Assembly: GCF_900108345.1 (NCBI RefSeq)
Contig: NZ_FNVV01000013.1
Coordinates: 366,143-430,142, forward strand
Origin: Bacteroides ndongoniae
Lineage (GTDB): Bacteria; Bacteroidota; Bacteroidia; Bacteroidales; Bacteroidaceae
Direction: 5' to 3'
Length of the DNA stretch: 64,000 nt
Shown: piece after piece, positions 7,415 through 17,052 of the stretch
Numbering within the stretch: the first letter of the stretch is position 1
Layout of the letters: every line of letters begins with the position of its first letter
Made by a program: the position numbers and the translations under genes
Notes under the pieces: generated by a model
Seen by the model: the letters and a program-made list of their open reading frames with translations, nothing else
Told to the model about the DNA's origin: nothing
Database searches by the model: none

Positions 7415-7470
7415 TGCACGTTTTTGCACGCTCGTTTTCTAGGCTATTCGGATAGGTTTTCGGAGCTTTG
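7415..7470 (+). promoter_or_regulatory. Tandem TGCACG boxes and GAnnTTTG promoter (copy F)
   Basis: TGCACG at 7415 and 7425 (10 bp apart) precede GAGCTTTG at 7463-7470 by exactly 38 bp. CTAG at 7439-7442 is in the -33 position. It drives the beta-propeller lipoprotein at 7498. Confidence 0.7.
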
Positions 7471-7497
7471 AGGCTGTTAAACCTAAAAATTAAACAT

Positions 7498-8727
7498 ATG
7501 AGTTTCATTAACACGACTACTTTTGTAAAGAGACTTTTTACAGTGCTGTGGGTGATGGGCCTTTTGCTTGTCACCGCTTGCAGGGACAAACAGGTGAGTG
7601 ACGGTCAGGTGACGAATATTGATTTGACGAGTCCGGCACAAAAGAAGCTGAATATGTCGGAATTTGTAAGCGGAATACAATACATCCCGCTGGAGACGTC
7701 GGACGACAATCTGATGGGTAACGTTGACCAGCTTCTGTTTGCGCACAATAAAATAATCATTGTGGACAATAAGACCGCTTCCATCTTTTTCTTTGACGAC
7801 CAGGGGAAATACCTGTATAAGATTGCCAAGCAAGGCGTCGGACCTGAAGAATATTCTGAAATAGACAAGGTTGCCGTGAACTCGCAAGAGGGGGTATTGT
7901 ATGTTCTGGATCGGAAGAAAGTTCTGGTGTATAGTCTGGAAGGGGAGTTTAAGGAAACAATCAAACTGGATTTCTTGGCGGGTGATTTTATTTATATGGA
8001 TCATACTCTTGTCTTATATTGCGACTATGGACAAAACCCGGCTTTGGAGAAAGACGGCCAGTTGCCCTTGTTGGTCATTTATCATATAGATACGGCAGAA
8101 ACCCGTTATTCTCTTTATGCGGATGCGTCAATAGGCATGACGGAGGTGATAGACAATCACATGCTCAGAGGAAATGGCGGACGGGATGAGGGGACACTTA
8201 CGTTCCCGTTCTCGGACTATGTGTACCGTCTTGGAACGGAAGGAGATTCGCCGGCGTATTTCGTTGATTTCGGAGAAAAGAACAGAACGAGGCTGGAAAA
8301 TCATCTGGCAATGCTGAAAAGCGAATAGTTAAGCGCAGAGGATTGTATGGAAGGCAGAAAGGGATATCCGGCTTTCAGGGCGGTGTCGGGATGTCAGGAA
8401 AGCGACAGCCTGTTGTTTGTCGGGTTTAATAATTATTCGGAACATGAAACCGGGGTGTATCTGTGGGATAAAAGAAGTGGTAAAACTCTGAACAGATGTT
8501 CTTCGGAAGGCTGGGCAATCAAGAATGATATTGACGGTGGATACCCATTGTTGCCTATGGCTTTGAGGGGCGATAAATTCTATACGGTTGTTCCGCCTTT
8601 CTATTTGCTGGATATGGAAATCGAGGATCCGGAGCTGAAAAGTATTGTGGAAAAGATGACCGGAGAAGAAAATCCCATACTGATGGTATCGACTGTGAAA
8701 ATCGGCAAGGCTGATTCGAACCGTTAA
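7498..8727 (+). pseudogene. Six-bladed beta-propeller lipoprotein, interrupted by in-frame TAG
   Basis: The frame from the ATG at 7498 runs to 8328, where TAG (8326-8328) cuts it after AMLKSE. The same frame continues from 8329 to 8727, with an ATG at 8347, giving about 409 residues in total, the usual size of this family. It has a lipoprotein signal (LLVTAC), then SEFVSGIQYIPLETSDDNLMGNVDQL and propeller strands such as KIIIVDNKTASIFFFDDQGKYLYKIAKQGVGPEEY and YVLDRKKVLVYSLEGEF, typical of Bacteroides six-bladed propeller (DUF5128-like) surface lipoproteins. The stop falls where a variable loop is expected. Reading: recent nonsense mutation, or a sequence error. Confidence 0.75.
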
Positions 8728-8746
8728 AAGCGAAAAATGTGCTTTA

Positions 8747-9616
8747 TTACCGTACATCTGCTCCCCACATCATCTTGTTGCGGAGTGTGTCGAAGAAAAT
8801 GTGGTTGTAGCGTTTGACGACTTTTATGCTGTAGTCGGCTCGTGCGATGTGCAGCCTTGTTCCTTCCTTGCACGATTCGCTACGGCCGTCGATGGCTACC
8901 AGAAAGTTGTGGCTGCGGCTTTCGACTTCGAGGGTGATTTCCCAGTCGTCGCAAATGACGATGGGACGCACGTTCAGGCTGTGGGGTGCCACGGGGGTGA
9001 TGGCGATGGTCTGACTGTGGGGCACCATGACAGGGCCGCCCACGCTGAGTGAGTAGGCTGTGGAACCGGTAGGCGTGGCGATGACCAGTCCGTCGGCCTG
9101 GTAAGTAGTGAGGTGAGCACCGTTAATATAAGTATGTATGCTGATCATGGACGAGCTGTCGTGTTTCAGTACGGCAATCTCGTTGAGGGCATAAGGCTCT
9201 TGAAACACATGCCCGCCGTCGCAGCGCAGCTGAAGTACGCTGCGTTCTTCTACTTTATAGTGATGATTGTAGATTTCGTCGAAAGTTTCTTCCATCTCGA
9301 CCGGCGAAATGTCGGCCAGAAAGCCCAGCCGGCCGGTGTTGATACCCAGTATCGGAATGTTTTTCTTGCCTACCCGGCTGGCAGCTTTCAGAAAAGTACC
9401 GTCGCCGCCGATGCTGATGACCATGTCGGCCTGAAAGTTGTCACCGTCGAACAATTCGGCAGGAGGAACGTTCAGATGAAGGTCGTCGGACAGAAAACGA
9501 TGGAACTCCCGGCTGATACAAAGTTCTGCTTTCCGCTCGTGAAGGATGTGCAGAAGGGTTTCGGCATGAGATGATTTGCTTGCCTGATAGGTGTTTCCGA
9601 TAATGGCGAATTTCAT
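8747..9616 (-). CDS. nadK: NAD kinase
   Basis: This encodes 289 residues that phosphorylate NAD to NADP in the cytoplasm. The family signatures are present: the catalytic GGDGT at residues 70-74, the NE pair at 145-146, and [15 protein letters not shown] at 181-195, which binds the diphosphate and adenine. Length is normal for bacterial NAD kinases. It is divergent from pdxJ, with starts about 100 bp apart, and ends 20 bases from the broken propeller gene, marking the boundary between accessory island and core genes. Confidence 0.95.
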   Translation of the reverse strand: MKFAIIGNTYQASKSSHAETLLHILHERKAELCISREFHRFLSDDLHLNVPPAELFDGDNFQADMVISIGGDGTFLKAASRVGKKNIPILGINTGRLGFLADISPVEMEETFDEIYNHHYKVEERSVLQLRCDGGHVFQEPYALNEIAVLKHDSSSMISIHTYINGAHLTTYQADGLVIATPTGSTAYSLSVGGPVMVPHSQTIAITPVAPHSLNVRPIVICDDWEITLEVESRSHNFLVAIDGRSESCKEGTRLHIARADYSIKVVKRYNHIFFDTLRNKMMWGADVR

Positions 9617-9690
9617 ATTCAGTCTGTTATTATACGTTGCAAAGATGCCATTTTTTTCTCAGATTGCTGACAACTTATCGCTATTATTTG

Positions 9691-9698
9691 TATTTTTG
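9691..9698 (+). promoter_or_regulatory. -7 element of the pdxJ promoter
   Basis: TATTTTTG matches TAnnTTTG and lies 22 bases before the pdxJ ATG. A -33 TTG is plausible near 9664. It probably drives the pdxJ-exbB-exbD run. Confidence 0.45.
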
Positions 9699-9719
9699 CC
9701 GCAAACTATCGAACGTATT

Positions 9720-10433
9720 ATGACAAGATTAAGCGTGAATATAAACAAGGTTGCTACGTTGCGTAATGCCCGCGGTGGCAATGTACCGAATGTGGTGAAA
9801 GTGGCATTGGATTGCGAAAACTTTGGGGCTGACGGCATTACCGTTCATCCCCGTCCGGACGAACGGCATATACGCCGGAGCGACGTTTATGATTTGCGCC
9901 CCCTGCTCCGTACCGAATTCAATATCGAAGGTTATCCTGCTCCTGAGTTCATTGACCTGGTGCTGAAAGTGAAACCCCATCAGGTGACACTGGTGCCCGA
10001 CAGCCCTACGCAGCTGACCTCGAATGCCGGATGGGATACGAAAGCTAATCAGAGTTTCCTGTCGGAAGTGCTGGATACGTTCAACGGTGCGGGCATCCGT
10101 ACATCGGTCTTCGTGTCGACCGACCCGGAAATGATAGAATACGCGGCCAAGGCAGGTGCCGACCGTGTGGAACTCTATACGGAGCCTTATGCCAGTGCCT
10201 ATCCGAAGGACCGGGAGGCTGCCGTGGCTCCTTTTGTAGAGGCTGCCAAGGTGGCACGCAGCCTGGGACTGGGACTGAATGCCGGACACGACCTGAGTTT
10301 GGTGAACTTGAACTATTTTTATAAAAACATTCCCTGGCTGGACGAAGTCTCCATTGGTCATGCGCTGATATGCGATGCGTTGTACCTGGGACTGGAACGT
10401 ACTATTCAGGAATATAAAAACTGTCTACGCTGA
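9720..10433 (+). CDS. pdxJ: Pyridoxine 5'-phosphate synthase
   Basis: This encodes 237 residues. PdxJ condenses 3-amino-2-oxopropyl phosphate (from PdxA) with 1-deoxyxylulose 5-phosphate to give pyridoxine 5'-phosphate in vitamin B6 synthesis. Signatures include [22 protein letters not shown] at the N-terminus, [23 protein letters not shown] and the C-terminal GHDLSL / [10 protein letters not shown] chose the ATG at 9720 because it gives the family length; the upstream extension to 9591 would overlap nadK and lacks conserved sequence. The stop overlaps the next start as TGATG, so the proton-channel gene is translationally coupled. Confidence 0.95.
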   Translation: MTRLSVNINKVATLRNARGGNVPNVVKVALDCENFGADGITVHPRPDERHIRRSDVYDLRPLLRTEFNIEGYPAPEFIDLVLKVKPHQVTLVPDSPTQLTSNAGWDTKANQSFLSEVLDTFNGAGIRTSVFVSTDPEMIEYAAKAGADRVELYTEPYASAYPKDREAAVAPFVEAAKVARSLGLGLNAGHDLSLVNLNYFYKNIPWLDEVSIGHALICDALYLGLERTIQEYKNCLR

Positions 10434-11149
10434 TGAATCTGATGCTTTTATGGGCCCAAGTGGCTCCGTCGCTTGCCGATTCGATTGCCGGTGCCAATCC
10501 GGTATTGACACCTGTCAACACACCCGACGAGATGAACCTGTGGAGTATGGCCATGAAAGGTGGCTGGATTATGGTACTGCTGGGCCTGATGTCCCTGCTG
10601 TGCTTCTACATTCTGTTCGAGCGCAACTACGTTATCCGGAAAGCCGGCAAGGAAGATCCGCAGTTTATGGACAAGATAAAGGACTACATTCTGAGCGGTG
10701 AACTGAAGGCTGCCATAGCCTATTGCCGCAGTGTAGATACACCTTCGGCACGTATGATTGAAAAAGGAATCAGCCGTCTGGGACGCCCGGTGAACGATGT
10801 GCAGGCTGCCATCGAGAATGTGGGTAACTTCGAAGTGGCCAAACTGGAAAAAGGCATGACGATCATGGCAACCATTTCGGGTGGTGCGCCGATGCTGGGA
10901 TTCCTTGGTACGGTGACCGGTATGGTACGTGCTTTCTGGCAGATGGCCAACGCCGGTAACAATATCGACATCACGCTGCTTTCGAGCGGTATCTATGAGG
11001 CCATGATTACAACCGTGGGTGGTCTGATTGTAGGTATCATAGCCATGTTTGCCTATAACTATCTGGTGACGCTGATTGACGGCGTAGTGAATAAGATGGA
11101 AGCCAAGACAATGGCCTTTATGGACTTATTGAATCAACCTTCATGTTAA
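10433..11149 (+). CDS. exbB: MotA/TolQ/ExbB proton-channel protein
   Basis: This encodes 238 residues of the inner-membrane proton channel that energises TonB-dependent transport. Three membrane helices are visible: WIMVLLGLMSLLCFYILFE (about residue 42), the conserved TIMATISGGAPMLGFLGTVTGM (about 143) and MITTVGGLIVGIIAMFAYNYL (about 186). The APMLGFLGTVTGM core is diagnostic for the ExbB/TolQ/MotA family. It overlaps pdxJ by one base and exbD by seven. With the ExbD and TonB-like genes downstream, ExbB is more likely than TolQ. Confidence 0.9.
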   Translation: MNLMLLWAQVAPSLADSIAGANPVLTPVNTPDEMNLWSMAMKGGWIMVLLGLMSLLCFYILFERNYVIRKAGKEDPQFMDKIKDYILSGELKAAIAYCRSVDTPSARMIEKGISRLGRPVNDVQAAIENVGNFEVAKLEKGMTIMATISGGAPMLGFLGTVTGMVRAFWQMANAGNNIDITLLSSGIYEAMITTVGGLIVGIIAMFAYNYLVTLIDGVVNKMEAKTMAFMDLLNQPSC

Positions 11150-11556
11150 AGCGCAGAGTCAAAATATCACCCAATTTCAGCATGGCGTCCATGACGGACC
11201 TCATCTTTCTGTTGCTGATATTCTTTATGATTACCTCGACCATGGTGTCGCCCAATGCCATTAAGGTGTTGTTGCCGCAAGGCAAACAGCAGACATCGGC
11301 CAAGCCCTTGGCGCGGGTGATTATCGACAAGGATCTGAATATGTATGCGGCATTCGGCAATGACAAGGAGCGTAACCTGTCGGTCGAGGAGCTGACACCT
11401 TTCCTGAAGGAATGTGCAGCCCGTGAGCCGGAGATGTATGTGGCTCTTTATGCTGACGAGTCGGTGCCTTACCGCGAAATCGTAAAGGTGCTGAACATTG
11501 CCAACGAGAACCATTTCAAGATGGTGCTTGCTACCCGTCCGCCTGAAAACAGATGA
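11143..11556 (+). CDS. exbD: ExbD/TolR-family protein
   Basis: This encodes 137 residues with a short cytoplasmic N-terminus, one membrane helix (SMTDLIFLLLIFFMITSTM) and a periplasmic domain. Asp19 in the helix is the conserved proton-carrying residue of ExbD/TolR. The C-terminal domain ends YADESVPYREIVKVLNIANENHFKMVLATRP, typical of the family. It overlaps exbB and would form the ExbB-ExbD complex with it. Confidence 0.9.
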   Translation: MLKRRVKISPNFSMASMTDLIFLLLIFFMITSTMVSPNAIKVLLPQGKQQTSAKPLARVIIDKDLNMYAAFGNDKERNLSVEELTPFLKECAAREPEMYVALYADESVPYREIVKVLNIANENHFKMVLATRPPENR

Positions 11557-11615
11557 ACGGAGGGGCGCATGTCCGCCATTGTTTATTATGAACAGTTAAA
11601 ACAACAAATAGACCG

Positions 11616-12437
11616 ATGCTCTCTTCCAAGAAAAAAGCAAAATATGTAGGACTGACAGGCGCGTTGCTGGTGCATGTGGCTATTGTAGCCCTTCTGTTGC
11701 TGGTCGGTTTCAGTCTGCCCGAGAAGGTGGAAGAAGACGGTATGCCCGTGATGCTGGGTGAAGTACCCGATGCATGGGGGACAGCCGATCCGTCGCTGGT
11801 AGAGGTAGACGTGGTGCCTGAACAGACTGCTCCCGAAGTGCAGGAGGCAGCCGAACAGGAGATGATTACCCAGGAAGAGGAAGAGACCGTAGCCATCAAA
11901 CCAAAGACTGAGGTAAAGAAGAAAACGGAAAAACCGAAAAAACCGGAGAAAACGGAAGCCGAAAAGGCAGAAGAAGCCCGTAAGCTGGCCGAAGCGAAAG
12001 CCGAGAGAGAACGCAAGGAAGCCGAAGAAGCAGCCCGTAAGCGTGTAGCCGGAGCGTTTGGTAAAGGTGCGCAGATGGGCAGCAAGGGAAATACCGAAGG
12101 AAAGGGTATACAAGGCAGTCCGACGGGAAATGCACCGACCGGAGCGACCTCGGGTGTAGGCGGTTATGGTACGTTCAGTCTGGGAGGCCGTTCGCTGGGT
12201 GAAGGTGGCCTGCCGAAGCCTGTATATAATGTGCAGGACGAAGGCCGGGTAGTGGTGGACATTACGGTGAATCCGGCCGGACGTGTGATAGCAACCAGTA
12301 TCAACAGGCAAACCAATACCGTAAACTCTGCTTTGCGCAAAGCAGCCGAAGACGCGGCCCGGAAAGCACGTTTCAATGCTGTGGGCGGAGTGGATAATCA
12401 GACGGGAACAATAACATATTACTTTAATTTAAAATAA
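11616..12437 (+). CDS. TonB-like energy transducer
   Basis: This encodes 273 residues with one N-terminal membrane helix (GALLVHVAIVALLLLVGFSL), a long periplasmic Lys/Glu/Pro-rich spacer (about residues 75-150, partly coiled coil), a glycine-rich stretch (GNAPTGATSGVGGYG), and a C-terminal TonB-like fold (VVVDITVNPAGRVIATSI, then ALRKAAEDAARKARFNA). It sits 60 bp after exbD and completes an ExbB-ExbD-TonB set. Such sets power SusC-type transporters; which of the cell's SusC proteins it serves cannot be told from sequence. Confidence 0.85.
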   Translation: MLSSKKKAKYVGLTGALLVHVAIVALLLLVGFSLPEKVEEDGMPVMLGEVPDAWGTADPSLVEVDVVPEQTAPEVQEAAEQEMITQEEEETVAIKPKTEVKKKTEKPKKPEKTEAEKAEEARKLAEAKAERERKEAEEAARKRVAGAFGKGAQMGSKGNTEGKGIQGSPTGNAPTGATSGVGGYGTFSLGGRSLGEGGLPKPVYNVQDEGRVVVDITVNPAGRVIATSINRQTNTVNSALRKAAEDAARKARFNAVGGVDNQTGTITYYFNLK

Positions 12438-12452
12438 AAGGAGATAAAAGTT

Positions 12453-13004
12453 ATGGGTACAGTTTATGTATTTTTTGCCGATGGATTTGAAGAAATGGAA
12501 GCCTTTTCTGCTGTAGACGTCATGAAGCGTGCCGGTCTTCAGGTAGAAATGGTGAGTGTAACTCCTAATGAGATAGTAACAGGTTCGCACGGCATTCCGG
12601 TGCTTTGCGACAAGAATATAGTCAATTGTGATTTCTTTGATGCCGAACTTATTCTGATGCCTGGCGGACTGCCTGGTGCGACTACATTGGATGCTTGCGA
12701 GGACTTGCACAGACTGATACAGCGGTTTGCCGATGAAAACAAACCGATTGCTGCCATTTGTGCCGCTCCGATGATTCTGGGTAAGATGGGATTGCTGAAA
12801 GGACGCAAGGCTACTTGCTATCCTGGATTTGACAAGTATCTGGAAGGTGCCCAATATACCGGTGCTTTGGTTGAGAAAGACGGTAACTACATTACCGGAA
12901 AAGGCCCTGCTGCTGCATTGCCGTTTGCTTTGGCTGTGGTTGAACATCTGCTGGGAGCCGAGAAAGTGGCCGAATTGAAGCAGGCCATGTGTGTGCCCGA
13001 TTGA
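12453..13004 (+). CDS. DJ-1/PfpI family protein
   Basis: This encodes 183 residues of the DJ-1/ThiJ/PfpI superfamily. The nucleophile-elbow cysteine is Cys103 in AAICAAP, and the partner glutamate is in GFEEME near residue 14. MPGGLPGATTL at about 69-79 is also conserved. Members are often labelled 4-methyl-5-(beta-hydroxyethyl)thiazole monophosphate synthesis protein, but many are deglycase/chaperone-like or of unknown substrate; nothing here decides. It begins 15 bases after the tonB-like stop with a good AAAAGGAG ribosome-binding site. Confidence 0.9.
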   Translation: MGTVYVFFADGFEEMEAFSAVDVMKRAGLQVEMVSVTPNEIVTGSHGIPVLCDKNIVNCDFFDAELILMPGGLPGATTLDACEDLHRLIQRFADENKPIAAICAAPMILGKMGLLKGRKATCYPGFDKYLEGAQYTGALVEKDGNYITGKGPAAALPFALAVVEHLLGAEKVAELKQAMCVPD

Positions 13005-13046
13005 GAATAGGATAATCGAATAATCATCCGTTAATACATTTTATCT

Positions 13047-13715
13047 GTGAAATACGCTCTGATTGTAGCCGGTGGAAAAGGATTGCGCATGGGCAGCGAG
13101 TTGCCCAAGCAATTTCTTCCGATAGGAGGAAAGCCTGTGCTGATGCACACGCTGCAGGCTTTCTATGACTACGATCGGGAAATGCGGATTATATTGGTGC
13201 TTCCGGTCAGCCAACAGGCGTATTGGGCACAACTGTGCCGGGAGCACCATTTTACTGTGCCTCACGAAGTGGCCGATGGCGGAGAAACCCGTTTTCATTC
13301 TGTAAAGAATGCGCTGGAAAGGGTAAACACGTCTGGTCTGGTCGGTGTGCACGACGGAGTTCGTCCGTTTGTGTCGCAAGAGGTGATTGCCCGCTGTTAC
13401 GAACAGGCTGCTGAAAAGAAAGCGGTTGTTCCGGTGGTCAATGTGGTAGAGACTGTCCGTCACCTGTGTCAGGGAGGAAGAAGCGAGACAGTGCCCCGTG
13501 ACGAGTATCGGCTGGTGCAGACTCCTCAGGTGTTTGACGCAGAATTGCTGCTGCGGGCTTATCGTCAGCCTTATACGTCCGACTTTACCGACGATGCTTC
13601 TGTAGTAGAGGCTTTGGGAGAGCCTGTCTGGCTGACAGAAGGTAACCGCGAGAATATCAAGATAACGACTCCTTTTGACTTGAAGATTGCCGAAGCTTTG
13701 TTATGTTCGATTTAG
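13047..13715 (+). CDS. ispD: 2-C-methyl-D-erythritol 4-phosphate cytidylyltransferase
   Basis: This encodes 222 residues of the third MEP-pathway enzyme, making CDP-methylerythritol from MEP and CTP for isoprenoid synthesis. The N-terminal nucleotide-binding motif [22 protein letters not shown] starts right at the initiation codon, so the start must be the GTG at 13047. Other signatures are [27 protein letters not shown] and [14 protein letters not shown]. It overlaps recG by 13 bases, indicating tight coupling. Confidence 0.95.
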   Translation: MKYALIVAGGKGLRMGSELPKQFLPIGGKPVLMHTLQAFYDYDREMRIILVLPVSQQAYWAQLCREHHFTVPHEVADGGETRFHSVKNALERVNTSGLVGVHDGVRPFVSQEVIARCYEQAAEKKAVVPVVNVVETVRHLCQGGRSETVPRDEYRLVQTPQVFDAELLLRAYRQPYTSDFTDDASVVEALGEPVWLTEGNRENIKITTPFDLKIAEALLCSI

Positions 13716-15799
13716 CTTCGCGTGACATAAAATATCTGTCGGGCGTGGGACCCCAGCGGGCTGCTGTGCTCAACAAGGAGCTGGGTATATATTCCTTGCA
13801 CGACTTATTGTATTATTTCCCTTATAAATATGTAGACCGGAGCCGTATATACAGTATATACGAGCTGGATGGCAACATGCCTTACATACAGCTGAAGGGT
13901 GAGATCCTGAGTTTCGAGGATGTGGGCGAAGGACGCAACCGAAGACTGGTGGCTCATTTCTCCGACGGAACGGGAGTGGTGGACCTGGTCTGGTTTCAGG
14001 GGGTGAAATATATTATAGGAAAATATAAGATCCGTCAGGAATACATCGTCTTTGGAAAGCCTACGGTTTTCAACGGACGCATCAACATAGCTCATCCCGA
14101 TGTGGATGCTGTGGCCGATCTGAAACTTGAAACGATGGGACTGCGTCCTTATTATAATACGACGGAGAAAATGAAGCGCAGTTCGCTTAACTCCCATGCT
14201 ATCGAGAAAATGATGGCTACGGTGGTGAAACTGCTTTCTGATCCTCTGCCCGAGACGCTGTCGCCGGCCATACTGCGCGAACATCATCTGATGCCGTTGA
14301 CCGAAGCGCTGGTAAATATACACTTCCCGACCAGTGCCGAACTGCTGCGTAAGGCGCAATACCGGTTGAAGTTTGAAGAACTGTTCTATGTACAGCTCAA
14401 CATTTTGCGTTATGCACGCGACAGGCAACGCAAGTATCGGGGATATGTGTTCAGTAAAATAGGCGATATATTCAATACGTTTTATTCCAAAAATCTTCCT
14501 TTCGAACTGACCAATGCCCAAAAGCGGGTGTTGAAGGAAATCCGTCGCGACATGGGGATGGGCAGGCAGATGAACCGTCTGTTGCAGGGCGATGTGGGTA
14601 GCGGAAAGACGCTTGTGGCGCTGATGAGTATGCTTATTGCACTTGACAACGGTTATCAGGCATGTATGATGGCGCCTACCGAAATTCTGGCCAATCAGCA
14701 TTACGATACAATCCGGGAGTTTCTGCATGGTATGGATGTACGGGTGGAACTGCTCACCGGTTCGGTGAAGGGAAAGCGCCGGGAAGCGATTCTGGCAGGG
14801 CTGCTCAGCGGCGAGGTACAGATTCTGATAGGTACACATGCCGTTATCGAAGATACGGTGAACTTTGCTTCGTTGGGCTTTGTGGTCATCGACGAACAGC
14901 ATCGTTTTGGTGTTGCCCAACGGGCCAGACTGTGGACAAAGAGTGCGCAGCCCCCTCATGTGCTGGTAATGACGGCTACCCCTATTCCGCGTACATTGGC
15001 CATGACGCTGTATGGCGATCTGGACGTGTCGGTGATTGACGAATTACCGCCGGGACGGAAACCGATCGCTACGATTCATCAGTTCGACAATCGGCGTGAG
15101 AGTCTGTATCGTTCGGTGCGGAAGCAGATTGAGGAAGGACGTCAGGTGTACATTGTCTATCCGCTGATAAAGGAGAGTGAGAAGATAGACCTGAAGAATC
15201 TGGAGGAAGGATATCTGCATGTATGTGAAGCATTCCCTGACTGTAAGGTATGCAAGGTGCACGGCAAGATGAAGCCGGCCGAAAAAGACCGGGAAATGCA
15301 ACTCTTTGTGTCGGGTGAGGCACAGATTATGGTGGCTACCACTGTGATCGAGGTAGGGGTGAATGTGCCTAATGCATCGGTGATGATTATTGAAAATGCC
15401 GAACGTTTCGGCTTGTCCCAGCTTCACCAGTTGCGCGGACGCGTAGGGCGTGGAGCCGACCAGTCTTATTGTATTTTGGTGACCGGTTACAAGTTGGCAG
15501 AAGATACCCGCAAACGGTTGGAGATTATGGTGCGGACCAATGATGGCTTTGAGATAGCCGAAGCCGACCTGAAACTGCGTGGACCGGGCGATCTGGAGGG
15601 AACGCAGCAAAGCGGCATTGCCTTCGATCTGAAGATAGCCGATATAGCCCGTGACGGTCAGTTGCTGCAATATGTGCGCGAAGTGGCACAAAAAATCGTA
15701 GATGCTGATCCGAACGGAGTTCTTCCTGAAAATGAAATACTCTGGAGACAATTGAAGGCTTTGCGGAAGACGAACGTTAACTGGGCGGCCATTAGTTGA
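13703..15799 (+). CDS. recG: ATP-dependent DNA helicase RecG
   Basis: This encodes 698 residues, normal for RecG, which reverses stalled replication forks and branch-migrates Holliday junctions. The N-terminal wedge/OB domain is followed by superfamily 2 helicase motifs: GDVGSGKT at 296-303, [13 protein letters not shown], the DEQH box, [33 protein letters not shown], and QLRGRVGRG. The start inside ispD gives the expected N-terminus ([20 protein letters not shown]). It ends the run that starts at pdxJ. Confidence 0.96.
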   Translation: MFDLASRDIKYLSGVGPQRAAVLNKELGIYSLHDLLYYFPYKYVDRSRIYSIYELDGNMPYIQLKGEILSFEDVGEGRNRRLVAHFSDGTGVVDLVWFQGVKYIIGKYKIRQEYIVFGKPTVFNGRINIAHPDVDAVADLKLETMGLRPYYNTTEKMKRSSLNSHAIEKMMATVVKLLSDPLPETLSPAILREHHLMPLTEALVNIHFPTSAELLRKAQYRLKFEELFYVQLNILRYARDRQRKYRGYVFSKIGDIFNTFYSKNLPFELTNAQKRVLKEIRRDMGMGRQMNRLLQGDVGSGKTLVALMSMLIALDNGYQACMMAPTEILANQHYDTIREFLHGMDVRVELLTGSVKGKRREAILAGLLSGEVQILIGTHAVIEDTVNFASLGFVVIDEQHRFGVAQRARLWTKSAQPPHVLVMTATPIPRTLAMTLYGDLDVSVIDELPPGRKPIATIHQFDNRRESLYRSVRKQIEEGRQVYIVYPLIKESEKIDLKNLEEGYLHVCEAFPDCKVCKVHGKMKPAEKDREMQLFVSGEAQIMVATTVIEVGVNVPNASVMIIENAERFGLSQLHQLRGRVGRGADQSYCILVTGYKLAEDTRKRLEIMVRTNDGFEIAEADLKLRGPGDLEGTQQSGIAFDLKIADIARDGQLLQYVREVAQKIVDADPNGVLPENEILWRQLKALRKTNVNWAAIS

Positions 15800-15861
15800 A
15801 AAAACGGTTAAATATACACTTTATTTCCGCTTTTATGTTGTATAACATATTTAGCCTTATT

Positions 15862-15879
15862 CCCCCTATTTATAGGGGG
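15862..15879 (+). terminator. Candidate terminator after recG
   Basis: CCCCCTAT and ATAGGGGG form a hairpin of seven or eight GC-rich pairs with a tiny loop, 63 bases after the recG stop. The T-run comes only some 15 bases later, so the terminator is not canonical. Confidence 0.4.
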
Positions 15880-15962
15880 TTAGAGCCTGTTCACTTTTGT
15901 TTTTAGATTGTTACTCTTGAAAAAATAGTTAATAAAGGGTACTCTTTTTCAGCGAGAAGTTT

Positions 15963-15970
15963 TATCTTTG
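15963..15970 (+). promoter_or_regulatory. -7 element upstream of the M23 peptidase
   Basis: TATCTTTG is a perfect TAnnTTTG about 100 bases before the peptidase ATG. I see no clear TTTG at the -33 position. The intervening leader has no gene. Confidence 0.4.
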
Positions 15971-16072
15971 GGGAAATTTTTAAAAATAATCTGGATATTC
16001 GCGTTGAACAAGCCTCTGATTCTCTAATTACATACTTGCCACGGGTATCAAAAATGAAAGACAACAGACAGA

Positions 16073-16942
16073 ATGAGTTTTAAAGGAATAAAAACAGTTT
16101 TGATAGCCGCGGCGGCTATGGTCAGCCTGAATTCTTTTTCTCAAGACCTTATTGCCCGTCAGGCTCCGATTGATAGAAAATTAAAAAGTGTAGATTCGCT
16201 GGCTTTACAGAAACAGATACGTGCCGAACAGGCTTTGTATCCGGGGCTTGATCTCTATCCCAATTGGAATAATGAACTTGTACAGGCTTACGGAAATGCC
16301 ATTGTACCTGAAAAATATACGTTTGATTTGACGGGCTTCTGTATGCCTACCGAGCACACCCGCATTACCGATGTGTTTGGTTATCGTCCCCGTCGGCGTC
16401 GTGCTCACTACGGATTGGATATTAAAGTATATGTAGGCGACACGATCCGTGCAGCTTTCGACGGTAAAGTTCGTATTGTGAAGAATCAGGGACGGCGCGG
16501 CTATGGAAAGTATGTAGTGATCCGTCATGATAATGGTCTGGAGACAGTGTATGGCCACTTGTCTAAGCAGTTGGTCGATGTGAATCAGCGTGTAAAGGCC
16601 GGTGAACCGATTGCCTTGGGTGGAAATACAGGTCGCTCGACAGGTTCGCATCTTCATTTCGAAACCCGTTTCTTGGGAATTCCTATTAATCCTGCTTTGA
16701 TGTTTGATTTTGAAAAACAGGATATCGTAGCAGACTCCTATACTTTCCAGAAGACGAAAGGATCTTCGGACAAAGCCAAGAGCATGGCTTCGGGCGAAGG
16801 TTTGTTCTATAAAGTTAAAAGAGGAGATACATTGTCTAAAATCGCTGCCCGTCAGGGTGTTTCCATTGATAAACTTTGCAAGCTGAACCGTATCACGCGT
16901 AGAACAATCTTGCGTCCGGGTCAGGTATTGCGTTGTTCATAA
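16073..16942 (+). CDS. M23 metallopeptidase with C-terminal LysM domain
   Basis: This encodes 289 residues with a signal peptide (VLIAAAAMVSLNSFSQ). The central lysostaphin-like M23 domain has HYGLDIKVYVGDTIRAAFDG, with the zinc-ligand His and Asp, and GSHLHFETR, with the HxH motif, so it looks catalytically competent as a murein endopeptidase. The C-terminal 45 residues (YKVKRGDTLSKIAARQGV, then LRPGQVLRC) are a LysM module that would hold it on peptidoglycan. It acts in the periplasm, probably in cell-wall remodelling. Confidence 0.92.
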   Translation: MSFKGIKTVLIAAAAMVSLNSFSQDLIARQAPIDRKLKSVDSLALQKQIRAEQALYPGLDLYPNWNNELVQAYGNAIVPEKYTFDLTGFCMPTEHTRITDVFGYRPRRRRAHYGLDIKVYVGDTIRAAFDGKVRIVKNQGRRGYGKYVVIRHDNGLETVYGHLSKQLVDVNQRVKAGEPIALGGNTGRSTGSHLHFETRFLGIPINPALMFDFEKQDIVADSYTFQKTKGSSDKAKSMASGEGLFYKVKRGDTLSKIAARQGVSIDKLCKLNRITRRTILRPGQVLRCS

Positions 16943-16968
16943 CAAAAACGTAAACAATCTTTATAGCA

Positions 16969-17007
16969 AGAGGGCACTTTAAATAGATTTTAGAGTGTCC
17001 TCTTTTC
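16969..17007 (+). terminator. Terminator after the M23 peptidase
   Basis: AGAGGGCACT (16969-16978) pairs with AGTGTCCTCT (16994-17003) through ten pairs including one G-U, with a 15-base loop, followed by TTTCATTT. The -7 element TATCTTTG of the next gene follows at 17027-17034. Confidence 0.6.
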
Positions 17008-17052
17008 ATTTCTCTCCAATTATCACTATCTTTGTGGCCTATTAGTAAGGAA

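Noticed and set aside
1159..8328. Stop-codon readthrough or alternative genetic code (TAA and TAG in frame)
   Set aside because: The many core genes here end normally at TAA, TAG and TGA, so a general recoding is ruled out; single nonsense mutations or errors suffice.
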